A DNA stretch of 64,000 bases from Microcoleus sp. CAWBG506 (GTDB taxonomy: Bacteria > Cyanobacteriota > Cyanobacteriia > Cyanobacteriales > Microcoleaceae), in assembly GCA_020883125.1 (NCBI GenBank), contig JAHREW010000020.1, forward strand, positions 45,841 to 109,840. The letters are read 5' to 3'. Both the position numbers and the translations under genes were made by a program. Positions 8,263 to 17,800 of this stretch are shown here, in pieces. The first letter of the stretch is position 1, and each line of letters begins with the position of its first letter. Below the pieces are notes generated by a model. The model saw only the letters and a list, made by a program, of their open reading frames with translations. It was not told the DNA's origin and did not search any database.

Positions 8263-9423
8263 ATGACTGAGTTTACACCCTTACATTCGCTGGTTTGTAA
8301 AGTAGTATCCCGTTGCAACCTTAACTGTGATTATTGCTATATGTATCAGCATAGCGATCAAAGTTGGCAACAGCAACCTTTGAAAATGTCCGAAGCAACT
8401 ATTACACAATTAGGTAAGAGAATTGATGAACATACCACCAAACATCAAGTATCAGAATTTTCTGTAATCATGCACGGTGGAGAACCTCTTTTAGCAGGAT
8501 TAGACTATCTCAAAAAAATTCAAGAAATTATTTCAAAAAATGTGCCTAATGTTAAACTAAGATTTGGTATACAAACTAATGGTGTGTTGTTAAACGATGA
8601 AATTTTAGACTTCTGCGTTTCTAATAATACAACAATAGGTCTAAGTATGGATGGCTATCAAGAAGCCAATGATTTGCATCGCTTAGATCATCAAGGTAAA
8701 TCTACATTTTCCAGTTTGGAAAAGACTCTTGAATTATTAAGTAGCGATCGAGGACGGAAAATATGGGCAGGTTTTTTATGTGTGATCGATCTACATAACG
8801 ATCCTGAAGCTGTATATTCTTATTTATCACAATATAATCCTCCTTCGATTGATTTTTTGTTACCTTTAAATCACCATGATTTAAGACCTCTTGGTAAAGA
8901 ACAATCTCTTGATGTAACTCCTTATGCAGACTGGCTACTTAAAATTTTTGATATTTGGTATCATCAAAAACCTCAAACAATCAAAATTAGGAAATTTAAA
9001 GAAATTATTTTGCTAATGCTAGGATTACAAGGAAATTCAGAAGAATGGGGTTTAAACCCTGTTGATTTTGCCGTTATTGAAACCAACGGTGATATTGAAG
9101 CAGTTGATTCTTTGAAAGTTACTTATCCCGAAGCTACCAAGTTAGGAATGGATATATTTACCCACAGTTTTGATGAAATTTTTGAATCACAAAAAGTTAT
9201 TGAACGTCAAGAAAAGTGGCAATACTTGAGCAAAACTTGTCAAGAATGTAACTTAGTTAAAGTTTGTGGTGGTGGTTATCTTCCCCATAGATATTCTAGC
9301 GAAAATTACTTTCATAATCCATCAGTGTATTGTTCCGATCTCAAAAAAATGATTACTACAATTCGCGGACAAGTAATTGAAGATATGCAAACAATAAAAA
9401 AGCAAAAAAATCCTGCTGTTTAG
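8263..9423 (+). CDS. Radical SAM/SPASM peptide maturase (FxsB-like)
   Basis: A 386-residue enzyme. The radical SAM CxxxCxxC cluster motif is CNLNCDYCYMY (Cys 18, 22, 25), followed by the SAM-binding HGGEPLL near residue 70. The C-terminal SPASM region (CQECNLVKVCGGGYLPHRY ... VYCSDL) would bind auxiliary iron-sulfur clusters. The opening TPLHSLVCKVVSRCNLNCDY is typical of the FxsB-like branch that installs C-C or C-O crosslinks (for example three-residue cyclophanes) in ribosomal peptides. It is directly downstream of the candidate precursor and upstream of an HExxH hydroxylase gene, a known pairing for this branch. Confidence 0.9.
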   Translation: MTEFTPLHSLVCKVVSRCNLNCDYCYMYQHSDQSWQQQPLKMSEATITQLGKRIDEHTTKHQVSEFSVIMHGGEPLLAGLDYLKKIQEIISKNVPNVKLRFGIQTNGVLLNDEILDFCVSNNTTIGLSMDGYQEANDLHRLDHQGKSTFSSLEKTLELLSSDRGRKIWAGFLCVIDLHNDPEAVYSYLSQYNPPSIDFLLPLNHHDLRPLGKEQSLDVTPYADWLLKIFDIWYHQKPQTIKIRKFKEIILLMLGLQGNSEEWGLNPVDFAVIETNGDIEAVDSLKVTYPEATKLGMDIFTHSFDEIFESQKVIERQEKWQYLSKTCQECNLVKVCGGGYLPHRYSSENYFHNPSVYCSDLKKMITTIRGQVIEDMQTIKKQKNPAV

Positions 9424-9457
9424 TCAAACTTCGTCTTATTAAATTAGGGTTAGTGCA

Positions 9458-11299
9458 ATGAAGATCGAGCTGGATATTAATACGATCAAAAACTTTGTTT
9501 CTCCTGCCGGGGCTTCCGATCCATTAGTTAAAGTAATTTTTTTGGCAGAATATCATAGAACTTTGCTAAGGTTAAGTAATCTCAATCAAAAACTGCAATC
9601 AGAATCACCTGATTTAATTAATCGTACCAAATTTTATCAATCTTTTGAGTTGGTAAAATCTTTTTCTAAAAATGCCCAAAGAAAAATTTTACGCTATCCA
9701 TCTTTTAGTTTTTGGTTGGATACAGCTTGGCAATTAGTTAACCGAAAAGCTCATATTCTGTTTCCAGAAATGCACATTAAGTTTCATCTGGAATCTTTCC
9801 CAAAGTTTGTTTTAGCAATGGCAACATATGACAATATAGAAAATATTGAATGTTTTTTATATACCGATCATGCTGGAATTATTGCCATAGCCGGAACCGG
9901 AATTTATTTACAGCATCCTCAACACCTTGCCTTTCAAAGATTGCGTTTTGTGACCACAACTAATGAGAGTTTTCATATTTATACAGATGGTAATCAAAAT
10001 TTGGAGATGATTCAAAATGAAATACCTCATCTCAATAATGGCATTGAATTAAATGGTTTTGATAGTGACTTACATTTAGGAGGTCGCTATAATTTGAATT
10101 TTGAGGAATTAACACCAACTTCCACTATTAAATGGTTATCTAGTTTAGAGGAAGCTTGGTTTTGGATAGATAGTTATTCAACTTTATTAGCAAGTGAAAT
10201 TCTCATCGGCGTACAATCTTTAGTTCCAGTACATTCTCATGCTATTGATATTCATAGAAGTCAAACATTTCGAGAAATACCCGGACTTCTAGTTTTATCT
10301 TGGATGTCAGACACCTCAGTAATAGTAGAAGCTTTAGTCCATGAATATCATCATCATAAACTTAATGCTTTATTAAATTTAGATCCAATCATTGTAGAAG
10401 GTAGTTCTGAAGCAATTTATTATTCTCCTTGGCGTGACGATCCTCGACCTCTCAGTGGTATTTTGCAGGGAATTTATGTCTTTCAAGCTGTTTTAGAATT
10501 TGGGCATAAAATTCTGAAAACAGATATACCTCTTTTACAAGAAAAGCGTTTACAACAAAGAGTATATACTGCTAAAAAACAACTGCTAACTGCACTTAAA
10601 GTTTTAAAAACGAATGCAGAATTTTCTTTGATTGGTCAAGGATTGATTGAAGCCATAGAAGAAAATATCGATCGAGTTGAACCTGAAATTTCTCAAACAG
10701 ACAAACAACTTATTGACGTTAGATTAAAAGAACATCAGCAGAAATGGGAAGCGGCAAATCCTAATTTAATCGAAACACAAATATTGCCAATTCAAGTATC
10801 TATTGATTTGGCAAATAATGACAACAATACAATATTGAATCAATCATGTAAATGGCTAGGAATTACACCAAATATTGATTTACGTCCCTTAACTTATCTG
10901 AGACAACCATTCGATCCAATTCTTGAGACTTTAGTGGCTGTTTACCACGATCGAGGCTTAAAAGAATTAGAAGACATATTAAAAGAAACTCAGTTGGGAA
11001 CTTCTGTTTTATTGGACTTAATATGTGGACATACTGCTTATCTCAATCACGACTATCAGCAAGCAGCAGAATTTTATCAAAGTTGTCTTGAGCAACATCC
11101 TAATGCTCCTTATTTTTGGCAATGTTTTATGTTTGCATTAAGACATTTAAACCTGTTAGACGATTACGAGTTAATCTTAATTAATCTAGATAAACTTGTT
11201 GCTAATAGTTTAGAAGTCAAAAGATTAATCAGGCAAAACTCAAATTCTGAAAATAAAGTTCAAATGATGGTTAAATTAGTTCAAACATTAGTTAATTAA
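9458..11299 (+). CDS. HExxH-type peptide hydroxylase (aKG-HExxH family)
   Basis: A 613-residue protein. The metal motif HEYHH is at residues 295-299 (context EALVHEYHHHKLNALL), followed by PIIVEGSSEAIYYSPWRDDP, the signature of the HExxH domain that accompanies FxsB-type radical SAM enzymes and is now named aKG-HExxH-type peptide beta-hydroxylase. The C-terminal roughly 180 residues are helical and TPR-like (LNHDYQQAAEFYQSCLEQHP). It probably hydroxylates side chains of the precursor using 2-oxoglutarate and iron. It starts 34 bp after the maturase and is followed within 8 bp by the next gene, so all are one operon. Confidence 0.8.
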   Translation: MKIELDINTIKNFVSPAGASDPLVKVIFLAEYHRTLLRLSNLNQKLQSESPDLINRTKFYQSFELVKSFSKNAQRKILRYPSFSFWLDTAWQLVNRKAHILFPEMHIKFHLESFPKFVLAMATYDNIENIECFLYTDHAGIIAIAGTGIYLQHPQHLAFQRLRFVTTTNESFHIYTDGNQNLEMIQNEIPHLNNGIELNGFDSDLHLGGRYNLNFEELTPTSTIKWLSSLEEAWFWIDSYSTLLASEILIGVQSLVPVHSHAIDIHRSQTFREIPGLLVLSWMSDTSVIVEALVHEYHHHKLNALLNLDPIIVEGSSEAIYYSPWRDDPRPLSGILQGIYVFQAVLEFGHKILKTDIPLLQEKRLQQRVYTAKKQLLTALKVLKTNAEFSLIGQGLIEAIEENIDRVEPEISQTDKQLIDVRLKEHQQKWEAANPNLIETQILPIQVSIDLANNDNNTILNQSCKWLGITPNIDLRPLTYLRQPFDPILETLVAVYHDRGLKELEDILKETQLGTSVLLDLICGHTAYLNHDYQQAAEFYQSCLEQHPNAPYFWQCFMFALRHLNLLDDYELILINLDKLVANSLEVKRLIRQNSNSENKVQMMVKLVQTLVN

Positions 11300-11306
11300 A
11301 AATTTT

Positions 11307-12278
11307 ATGAATATAGCAATTTTGAGCAAATACTTAGTAAATAGTCCTTTTGGCAAATACCTTGAGATATTTCCTGATGGGGGACAATTACCTGCTTTTA
11401 TTGCTACTGTTAAAGGATTAAAATCAGCAACAGATTTATGGGTTCAAAAGCCCAAATGGAAATCTTTTTGTGAATTAGCTCAATATTTTGGCTTGTATTA
11501 TTATGTAGATGCTTATTTCGATCGAGATTTGGGAAAATTAAACAGTTTACCTCAAGAGTTATTTACTACAACTAAAGCTGTTTTTAGTAAAGATTTTTCT
11601 GACCAAGCTCATGTTTTTATTGCTAACTCCCAAGATGCTTTAACCAATGCAATTGCTTCAGGATGGTATCCTTTAGTTGTCGATGGAAGAGTAATTGAAA
11701 AACATTTAGCAGACCATTATACTTTTGGAAAAGCACTAGGTTATCCTCAATGTTGTCTTGAGTTTTTTCAAAAGCGAAATCATTGGAATTTTTATAATAA
11801 TTACTATGAAATTTATCGCAATACAATTAACAAGTCTACATATTTATCAAATGGGTTGTTACGCCATACTCCATTCTCATTGATTCCCCATATACCTTGC
11901 TCTTTTAATTGTGAAGCATCTATCGAATATGCTAAAAAAAATCGCATTCTAATTAATGAGGAGAGTCCAGAATATTTAGAAGAAATAGAACATCATTTAC
12001 AAACACCAATTTTATGTCTTTCAGAACTTAAAATTTATCGTTTTGAAGGTAACATTGTTGCTGAAAATGTAGTCAACTATCAATCTGTAGAGGCAATATT
12101 TCCTACATCACAAAATGATTTACTATATCAAATACTTGTTAAAGGTGATACTTGTATGGTTGAGGGGAATATTATTAGAGTTTACCGAGACAATACTCAG
12201 ATAAGTGCTTATTTTGCTAGAGGTGACAAACATGAAGTAGAGATTCCATTTTTAATTAGTTTTTCCAAAGATACTTAA
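11307..12278 (+). CDS. DUF483-like protein with GYPQCC motif
   Basis: A 323-residue protein. The motif KALGYPQCCLEFFQKR (Cys 149, 150) and a later pair CSFNCEASIEYA, embedded in an alpha/beta context, resemble DUF483-type proteins, which have a conserved LGYPxCC. The paired cysteines suggest metal or iron-sulfur binding. The function is unknown; proteins of this kind occur beside radical SAM peptide enzymes, so it may modify or carry the peptide. It overlaps nothing and follows the hydroxylase by 7 bp. Confidence 0.6.
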   Translation: MNIAILSKYLVNSPFGKYLEIFPDGGQLPAFIATVKGLKSATDLWVQKPKWKSFCELAQYFGLYYYVDAYFDRDLGKLNSLPQELFTTTKAVFSKDFSDQAHVFIANSQDALTNAIASGWYPLVVDGRVIEKHLADHYTFGKALGYPQCCLEFFQKRNHWNFYNNYYEIYRNTINKSTYLSNGLLRHTPFSLIPHIPCSFNCEASIEYAKKNRILINEESPEYLEEIEHHLQTPILCLSELKIYRFEGNIVAENVVNYQSVEAIFPTSQNDLLYQILVKGDTCMVEGNIIRVYRDNTQISAYFARGDKHEVEIPFLISFSKDT

Positions 12279-12360
12279 TTGACAAAATAGGTATTATTAA
12301 AAACATTCTAGGGGCATATAAAATGTATACTTTAGTTTTAATTAGATGAGGATTAATATC

Positions 12361-13161
12361 ATGAATCTTGCAGAAAAAATTATTAACAATATTCAAGAAA
12401 AAGATTTACAATATATTCTTGATTTAGAAAAAGAGATTTTGAATTCTAAATTAACTTTAGATCGAAATTTGTTAATAGATGTGGAGGATCAAAAAACCGC
12501 CCAACGATATTTCTATCTTTATACACTACCTATGTTAGAAGGACTAGGACTTTTAGAGCAGCAGGAAAATGCTATTTTTTGGGGGACTGTGCAATTATGT
12601 TTAGATTTACATCTAAGATATGTGGATTACATCATAGATGATGATAAAATAGACATAAGCAGATTATTAATTACGCAAAAATCTTATAACTATTTATTCC
12701 GAGCGCAAATGCTACTAAATCAAAAAGGCTATTTGTGGGGTTCCGATCAAATGGCTATTTATACGCAATATTTTGACTACGAGAAGGAGGCAAATACCGA
12801 TATGTTTCATGATTTTGGTAGCTTATGGAGACGAGTATCTCCTCTATTCATTGTTTCTGAAAGTTACTTAAAATTATCTGGTCAAATAGTTGATTTTGAT
12901 TTTTATTACAAACGGTATATAAGTTCTTGGCTGCTCAAAGCAGATTGCTCGGATATTATTAAGGATATTCATAAACAAAAAACTCCGATTACCCATTTAG
13001 TATATGATTATGATGCTCAAATTGATAAGAATGTAATGTTGATGGCTAAGACTATTAACTGTATTGATGTCAAACTCGATCGAGGTTTAATTCAAATCAA
13101 AAACCACATATTTAACAAACTTCCAATATGGACAATAATTATTGAAAGTTTGTTGTCTTAA
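12361..13161 (+). CDS. Uncharacterised protein, last gene of the RiPP-like cluster
   Basis: The likely start is the ATG at 12361, preceded by GAGGAT at 12349; an upstream in-frame ATG at 12346 overlaps that site. The product of 266 residues is helical and rich in aromatic and acidic residues. The segment WGTVQLCLDLHLRYVDYIIDDDKI, and later YEKEAN and LWRRVSPLFI, vaguely recall helical class-I isoprenoid-synthase-like proteins that carry Asp-rich motifs, but a full DDxxD...NSE pair is not visible. A catalytic role is therefore unproven. It is separated from the DUF483-like gene by 80 bp and shares its AT-rich composition, so it probably belongs to the same cluster. Confidence 0.5.
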   Translation: MNLAEKIINNIQEKDLQYILDLEKEILNSKLTLDRNLLIDVEDQKTAQRYFYLYTLPMLEGLGLLEQQENAIFWGTVQLCLDLHLRYVDYIIDDDKIDISRLLITQKSYNYLFRAQMLLNQKGYLWGSDQMAIYTQYFDYEKEANTDMFHDFGSLWRRVSPLFIVSESYLKLSGQIVDFDFYYKRYISSWLLKADCSDIIKDIHKQKTPITHLVYDYDAQIDKNVMLMAKTINCIDVKLDRGLIQIKNHIFNKLPIWTIIIESLLS

Positions 13162-13858
13162 AGTTTCGCTTCCTCATATTCATCAAGAATTACCTGTAAG
13201 GGGCATGGAAACTGACAAGCGAGGCGCGCGAATGCTCCTGGTTTCCCGGCAGTCCAAAAGTCATATCAAATTCCTTCGCATCGTCTGTATTCATCTCTCT
13301 GCGCTCGAACTCTGCGGCAAGAGCGGCAAGAGCGGTTAAATCATTCCGAAACAACCGTAAACTTTATCATTCCGACGTTTTTCATGTCACCGTAGGCGAT
13401 ATTGTCAAAGTTTTTCTCTTCAAGGATATGAAGAGAGTGAGAACAGGATTCTCACAGCCTCTGCGGGTGAAAACACAGACAACGCAAGGATGTGAGGTTT
13501 TGATCGACGACGAAAGATGTAGTTTTAGTTTATTGTAATGATGGGTACGGTTATGAAGGTTCAAATTATGCTTCACCCTGATTTACTCCGATATGAGGCT
13601 ACTAGATATTTAGACGAATTTTTAAGTTTTATTGAATTTAAAGAAAACACAGCATAATAGATCAAACTTGATTATAGTGGAATCCCTAAGGTGCGATCGC
13701 CAAAATCCGACACTAAACACGGGATGCGACACTCGACTCAAAGATAAGTTATGACAACCGTTAAGGTTCCACGGAACGTCAATAATTGCTCCAACCATTG
13801 TTTTGATTGCATTTTCGTTTTTCTTTACTTACTTATTCCTTAGACTATACATTTTTTT
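13162..13858. other. Gene-poor stretch with coding remnants
   Basis: No complete gene is convincing. From 13334 to 13534 one forward frame stays open (FHVTVGDIVKVFLFKDMKRV in the middle) without a start, and a 39-codon ORF lies at 13538-13657 (ending SFIEFKENTA); both may be relics of a lost gene at the island edge. A diverged ACCGCAGAG-type repeat lies around 13305-13340 on the reverse strand. A HIP1-like site occurs at 13692. Confidence 0.35.
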
Positions 13859-15586
13859 ATGTTCATTAACTCCAAACAAATCGGGTGCAAAGAAAATCGA
13901 TCGCAAAGCAAAGCCTTAAGTTCTTGCCTTTTGCTGATCTGTACCAGTGTCTCATTTTTCAAGCTTCAACAATCTGTTATTGCCGCCGAAACTCCCATAG
14001 TACAGATAATAGCTCAGGCGCAGCAGGCGGGAATCAACATCCTGTACGTCAGCTCATCCGGTGGAAGTGATACAGCAGGTAATGGGAGCGATCGATATCC
14101 ATTCAAAACCATTACCTACGCCTTAAGCGTCGCACCGCCCAACACAGCAATTTTGCTAGCGCCGGGTACCTACAGCGCTCAAACCGGCGAACAATTTCCG
14201 ATCGTACTCCAGCCAAACGTGACTCTTCAGGGAAATCCCAATACTCGCGGTCAAAATATTGCGATCAAAGGCGGAGGAGACTTTCTCAGCCCCACTTCGG
14301 CTGGTCAAAATATCACCATTTTAGGCGCATCGGGAGCCAGACTCAGCGGGGTGACAGTGACGAATCCCAACTATCGGGGTTATGCTTTGTGGATTGAATC
14401 GAGCTCTCCCACGGTGGTTAACAATACTTTTTTGGGGAGCACTCACGACGGAATTTCGGTGGTGGGTAATTCTCGCCCGATGATTAGCGGGAATCTGTTC
14501 TCGAAAAATGGTGCTAATGGGATGACGATTTATGGCACTTCCCAGCCGGAAGTTCGAGATAATGTCTTTGAAAACACTGGATTTGGGGTGAATGTAGCGC
14601 AACAAGCTTCTCCTTTGTTAATCGGGAATCAGATTACTCGCAATAAGGATGGCGTAGTGGTACAAGCTGATGCTACACCGGTGCTCCGTAATAATTATAT
14701 CGAGAAAAATCGGCGAGATGGCATTGTGGCGATCGCCCGTGCTCTCCCCGATTTAGGAACCATGACGGAACCGGGGGGAAATGTAATTCGCAACAACGGC
14801 CAGCATGATGTGAATAATGCTGCCAAAGGTCAATTAATTCAAGCTTATGGCAATCAATTGTTGAGCAACCGCACGACGGGACAAGTTCAGGTGGCGGGAA
14901 CTTTCAACTCTCCTCTATCCATTGGTGGCCATGATTTGGGGTTAGTTGCTCAACCTCCCAGAAGCGGTGGGCCAGATAGCTCTTTACCTGTTTATACCAC
15001 AGCTCCCTTAACTCCGAGAGTTCAAAGATCGCCCCAGAGGCTTCTGTCGCCGCCCTCAGCGAGTCCTGCCCAAAATCGATCGGCATCGGGTCAAACTCGG
15101 TTGTCCCCTCTGTTGGCTCCCCCAAGTCCCTCTGCTTCGGCGATCGCCATTCCAGTCCCAACTCCAGATTCTCGCTCCGTTGCAGAAATTGCTGTGCCGT
15201 CGCCAATGTTACCACCTAACTTGGATAGTGCGATTCCGGTTCCTGCTGATGGTAAATTACCAGTTCCCAGTCGCAACATTCCTCTGGGAAGGGGTGGCTA
15301 TGTACCTACTGGGTTAGGGGGTAATTCTGTGGCTAATTCTGGGGAAAATGCGCCATCATTCGATCGAGCATTAGCTTTGGGTTTTCGGTATCGGGTGGTA
15401 GTTGATGCTCAGAGTCAGAGCGATCGAGTCAGGATGCAATCTCTGGTTCCCGATGCTTTTCGTACTTTTTCTAACGGGCGCGCCGTCATGCAAGCAGGTG
15501 CTTTTCGGGAACAGGAAAAAGCTGAGGAGTTATTACAGATGCTCACTGCTAATGGTTTGAATGCCAGGATTGAAGAGATAAAATAA
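13859..15586 (+). CDS. Secreted right-handed beta-helix protein (DUF1565) with SPOR-like tail
   Basis: A 575-residue protein. A hydrophobic N-terminal segment (SSCLLLICTSVSFF, residues 21-34) ending near VIAAET indicates a signal peptide. DUF1565 follows (LYVSSSGGSDTAGNGSDRYP, then FKTITYALSVAPPNTAILLA), then repeated parallel beta-helix rungs with N-N-F/G-I-V pattern to about residue 340. A proline/serine linker spans about 350-470, and the C-terminal 75 residues (FRYRVVVDA ... VMQAGAFREQEKAEELLQML) are SPOR-like. It probably acts at the cell envelope, binding polysaccharide or peptidoglycan. Its stop overlaps the ATG of the following methyltransferase gene by one base (TAATG), implying coupling. 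Confidence 0.75.
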   Translation: MFINSKQIGCKENRSQSKALSSCLLLICTSVSFFKLQQSVIAAETPIVQIIAQAQQAGINILYVSSSGGSDTAGNGSDRYPFKTITYALSVAPPNTAILLAPGTYSAQTGEQFPIVLQPNVTLQGNPNTRGQNIAIKGGGDFLSPTSAGQNITILGASGARLSGVTVTNPNYRGYALWIESSSPTVVNNTFLGSTHDGISVVGNSRPMISGNLFSKNGANGMTIYGTSQPEVRDNVFENTGFGVNVAQQASPLLIGNQITRNKDGVVVQADATPVLRNNYIEKNRRDGIVAIARALPDLGTMTEPGGNVIRNNGQHDVNNAAKGQLIQAYGNQLLSNRTTGQVQVAGTFNSPLSIGGHDLGLVAQPPRSGGPDSSLPVYTTAPLTPRVQRSPQRLLSPPSASPAQNRSASGQTRLSPLLAPPSPSASAIAIPVPTPDSRSVAEIAVPSPMLPPNLDSAIPVPADGKLPVPSRNIPLGRGGYVPTGLGGNSVANSGENAPSFDRALALGFRYRVVVDAQSQSDRVRMQSLVPDAFRTFSNGRAVMQAGAFREQEKAEELLQMLTANGLNARIEEIK

Positions 15587-16260
15587 TGAATTTGATGCAG
15601 CGAGTTTTGGAACCGGAGGTTATGGATTCCTGGGAAGAGGCCATCGAATACGATTCGATGGACTTTACTGAGGTTAATTCTGCTTTTGCGATGGGTGCGG
15701 CCGCCTTGGGCCCGGTTTTTGGAAACGTTTTGGATGCGGGGACTGGTACGGCGAGAATTCCCATTGCTCTTTGTGCAATACGTCCCCAGTGGCATTTGAC
15801 TGGCATTGATTTGTCGGCGAATATGCTGAAAGTCGGGGGTGAAAATGTGGAAAAGGCTGGAGTGCGATCGCAAATTAGTCTTGAATTAATTGATGCCAAG
15901 GCAATGCCCTATCCTGACAATTATTTTGACATGGTGATTTCCAATAGCATTATCCATCATTTGCCAGATCCGCTGCCATTTTTTCAGGAAGTCCAGCGGG
16001 TGTTGAAACCAAAAGGAGCAATATTTTTGCGGGATTTATTGCGGCCGGAAACACCAGCAATCAGGGATAATTTAGTAGAGATGTATGCGGGAGATTGCAA
16101 CGCGCATCAACAGCAGTTATTCAGAGATTCCCTACAGGCGGCTTTTACTTTGGATGAAATTCAGACTATCATAAAAACTGCGGGTTTGGATGGGTTGAGA
16201 ATTTATGAATCGTCAGACAGACACTGGACGGCTGAACGTGCTTGGTCTGAGTATGAATAG
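15586..16260 (+). CDS. Class I SAM-dependent methyltransferase
   Basis: A 224-residue protein with the Rossmann-type motif I VLDAGTGTARIPIAL (about 44-58), an acidic motif II (LTGIDLSANML) and motif IV-like YFDMVISNSIIHHLPDP. These define the methyltransferase 11/25 superfamily. The substrate cannot be read from sequence; an Asn-Ser-Ile-Ile-His-His signature is common in small-molecule or ubiquinone-type methyltransferases. It is coupled to the upstream beta-helix gene by a one-base stop/start overlap. Confidence 0.85.
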   Translation: MNLMQRVLEPEVMDSWEEAIEYDSMDFTEVNSAFAMGAAALGPVFGNVLDAGTGTARIPIALCAIRPQWHLTGIDLSANMLKVGGENVEKAGVRSQISLELIDAKAMPYPDNYFDMVISNSIIHHLPDPLPFFQEVQRVLKPKGAIFLRDLLRPETPAIRDNLVEMYAGDCNAHQQQLFRDSLQAAFTLDEIQTIIKTAGLDGLRIYESSDRHWTAERAWSEYE

Positions 16261-16399
16261 AGTGGGTATATCCTTTCTCATAAAAATGAGGTGCGATCGA
16301 GAATAGGTAATAGGTAATAGGTAATAGGTAATTGGTAATTAGGTAATTGGTAATTAGTAATGCCCAATGCCCCAGGCCTCATTACCTAGTACCCACTTA
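16261..16399. repeat. Short tandem heptamer repeat
   Basis: A run of AATAGGT units (TAATAGGTAATAGGTAAT...) lies at about 16302-16360, followed by related GGTAATT units. It is a short tandem repeat of the kind scattered through filamentous cyanobacterial genomes. Confidence 0.7.
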
Positions 16400-16545
16400 T
16401 ACCAATTTTTTATGAAGCTGCATAGAATTCGATCCCCCCTAACCCCCCTTCCCAAGGGGGGGACAAGAGTCCAATCTTTCGTCCCCCTTGCTTTCGGGGG
16501 ATGCGAGGGGGATCGGAATATGTGCAACTTCACATTAAATTGGTA
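16400..16545 (+). mobile_element. MITE, TACCAATT family, copy 1
   Basis: A 146-bp element with terminal inverted repeats TACCAATTT and its complement, flanked on both sides by TTA (16397-16399 and 16546-16548). Internally it contains GATCCCCCC...CCCAAGGGGGG palindromic blocks. It matches, in reverse orientation, the element at 50343-50485, which interrupts a toxin gene with the same TTA duplication. It encodes nothing and would need a transposase in trans. Confidence 0.8.
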
Positions 16546-16610
16546 TTAACCGAGAAAGGCTATATTTGCTGCAATTGTTGAAAGCTAAGATTGTACAATG
16601 GCGATCGCAA

Positions 16611-16710
16611 GGGAGCATCCCAATTTTGCATAGGCGAAGCATGACCGCAGATAATTTATTAGTGATCACCAGAGATTTACAGCAGTCATGCTTCGCCCCT
16701 ACGAATATAT
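16611..16710. mobile_element. MITE-like element, GGGAGCATCCC family, truncated copy
   Basis: The unit starts GGGAGCATCCCAATTTTGCA and carries an internal palindrome bounded by GCATGAC and GTCATGC. The interior is homologous, in inverted orientation, to 27904-27972. The right terminal repeat is missing here, so this copy looks truncated. Confidence 0.6.
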
Positions 16711-16741
16711 AGCAACTGCCAAGGCGATTAGGGCAGATTTT

Positions 16742-16806
16742 GTAGGGGCGGGTTCACCGATATCTTTCATCGGTATAGACAAATTCTATAAACCCGCCCC
16801 CACCCC
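16742..16806. repeat. REP-like GGGCGGGTT palindrome
   Basis: A unit beginning GTAGGGGCGGGTTCACC and ending AAACCCGCCCCC, with a variable 30-nt middle containing a second hairpin (CCGATATC...TATCGG type). It is the same family as at 3128, 41561 and 41695. Confidence 0.65.
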
Positions 16807-16885
16807 ACTCATTGAGATGCAGTCTAGACACAAACCCCCACCCTAGCGGTACTCCGCTTGGTGGTGGGTAATTGACTGAACTTGT

Positions 16886-17380
16886 TTACCACCCCCAAGT
16901 TCCAGGCCCTCCTTTAAACGGGCCGACAATATCTTTAGTAATCCACCCACCATAAAAAACGCCTTCTTGAGCTTGCACTAATTCTCCATCCACATAACAA
17001 GCATCCATCAAACCTGGATAAAAAGCCACATAATCCTTAATAGCCTCAAAGATATTGGTGGGATTCGGATAAAACCAAGCAGCATTCATGGCTTCCTTTT
17101 CTCCCACCTTGACTGTGTAATAGCCTGCTTGTCCTTTCCACTCGCACCAAGAACCCCGCGAAGTTTTTTGCAAATATTGCATTTCTATATCTTCAGGAGA
17201 TATATAGTAAAAAGGAGGGTGACTTGTCTCTAATACCCTTTGAGCGCGGTGGGTGTCGGCAAGTGTCACACCATTAAAAATGATCTTTACGTGTTTGGTC
17301 GATTCTTCCAGACGCGGTGGCCGTGGGTAATCCCAAACTGATTCTTGACCGGAACCTGGTTTAATTCGATCGCTGTTCAC
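16886..17380 (-). CDS. DUF427 family protein
   Basis: The frame is open to 17479, but family members start just before KPGPGQESVWDYPRPPRLE. A GTG at 17380 preceded at about 9 nt by GGGAGA gives exactly that N-terminus, and the extra upstream residues are not conserved. The protein of 164 residues carries the DUF427 pattern (VIFNGVTLADTHRAQRVLET, PFYYISPEDI, WCEWKGQAGYYTV, NAAWFYPNP, VAFYP). The fold is a small beta barrel of unknown activity, widespread in bacteria and fungi. It is monocistronic here. Confidence 0.85.
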   Translation of the reverse strand: MNSDRIKPGSGQESVWDYPRPPRLEESTKHVKIIFNGVTLADTHRAQRVLETSHPPFYYISPEDIEMQYLQKTSRGSWCEWKGQAGYYTVKVGEKEAMNAAWFYPNPTNIFEAIKDYVAFYPGLMDACYVDGELVQAQEGVFYGGWITKDIVGPFKGGPGTWGW

Positions 17381-17800
17381 TGCCAAAATCTCCCTGATAA
17401 AACCAAAATTTTTCCACTTAATATCATACTTAAACATTACAAAATAAAAATTAGAGTAGAGAAAAATTATTTTAACCACTCTGGTAGCTTAACTACAAAC
17501 CACCAACCTTTTTTAAGATAAATTTCCGAGGATGCAGAATTCTCAAAGCATTCGTCTGTTAGGAAAAATAAATATTATACCTTGTGTGTTGAGTCTTGAG
17601 CCAAGGCTAGGGGGAACTACCATCTTTGACACCTTGAGCATTATCTGATAAGGTTATAGCGACTATCAACCATCTTTAACTAAAACCGAAAATTCATGCT
17701 CCAGTAGAGTTTGTATGAGTGCCAACCTATAGCACCTGTACTCAAGTCACCCGCGATCGCACTTTTAAAACTGAGCGGGCAGCCTACAACAATTATATCT
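17381..17800. other. Intergenic region between divergent genes
   Basis: This 420-bp region separates the minus-strand DUF427 gene from the plus-strand antiporter. The motif CTACCATCTTTGAC at about 17618 recurs as CAACCATCTTTAAC at about 17667, a possible pair of regulator sites, but no factor can be named. No gene is seen. Confidence 0.35.

Noticed and set aside
13142..13339. 65-codon ORF after the RiPP-like cluster
   Set aside because: It overlaps the previous gene, contains an ACCGCAGAG-type repeat in reverse and has no ribosome binding site.
14904..15215. Minus-strand ORFs inside the beta-helix gene
   Set aside because: They are shadows of a GC-rich Pro/Ser linker in the coding strand.
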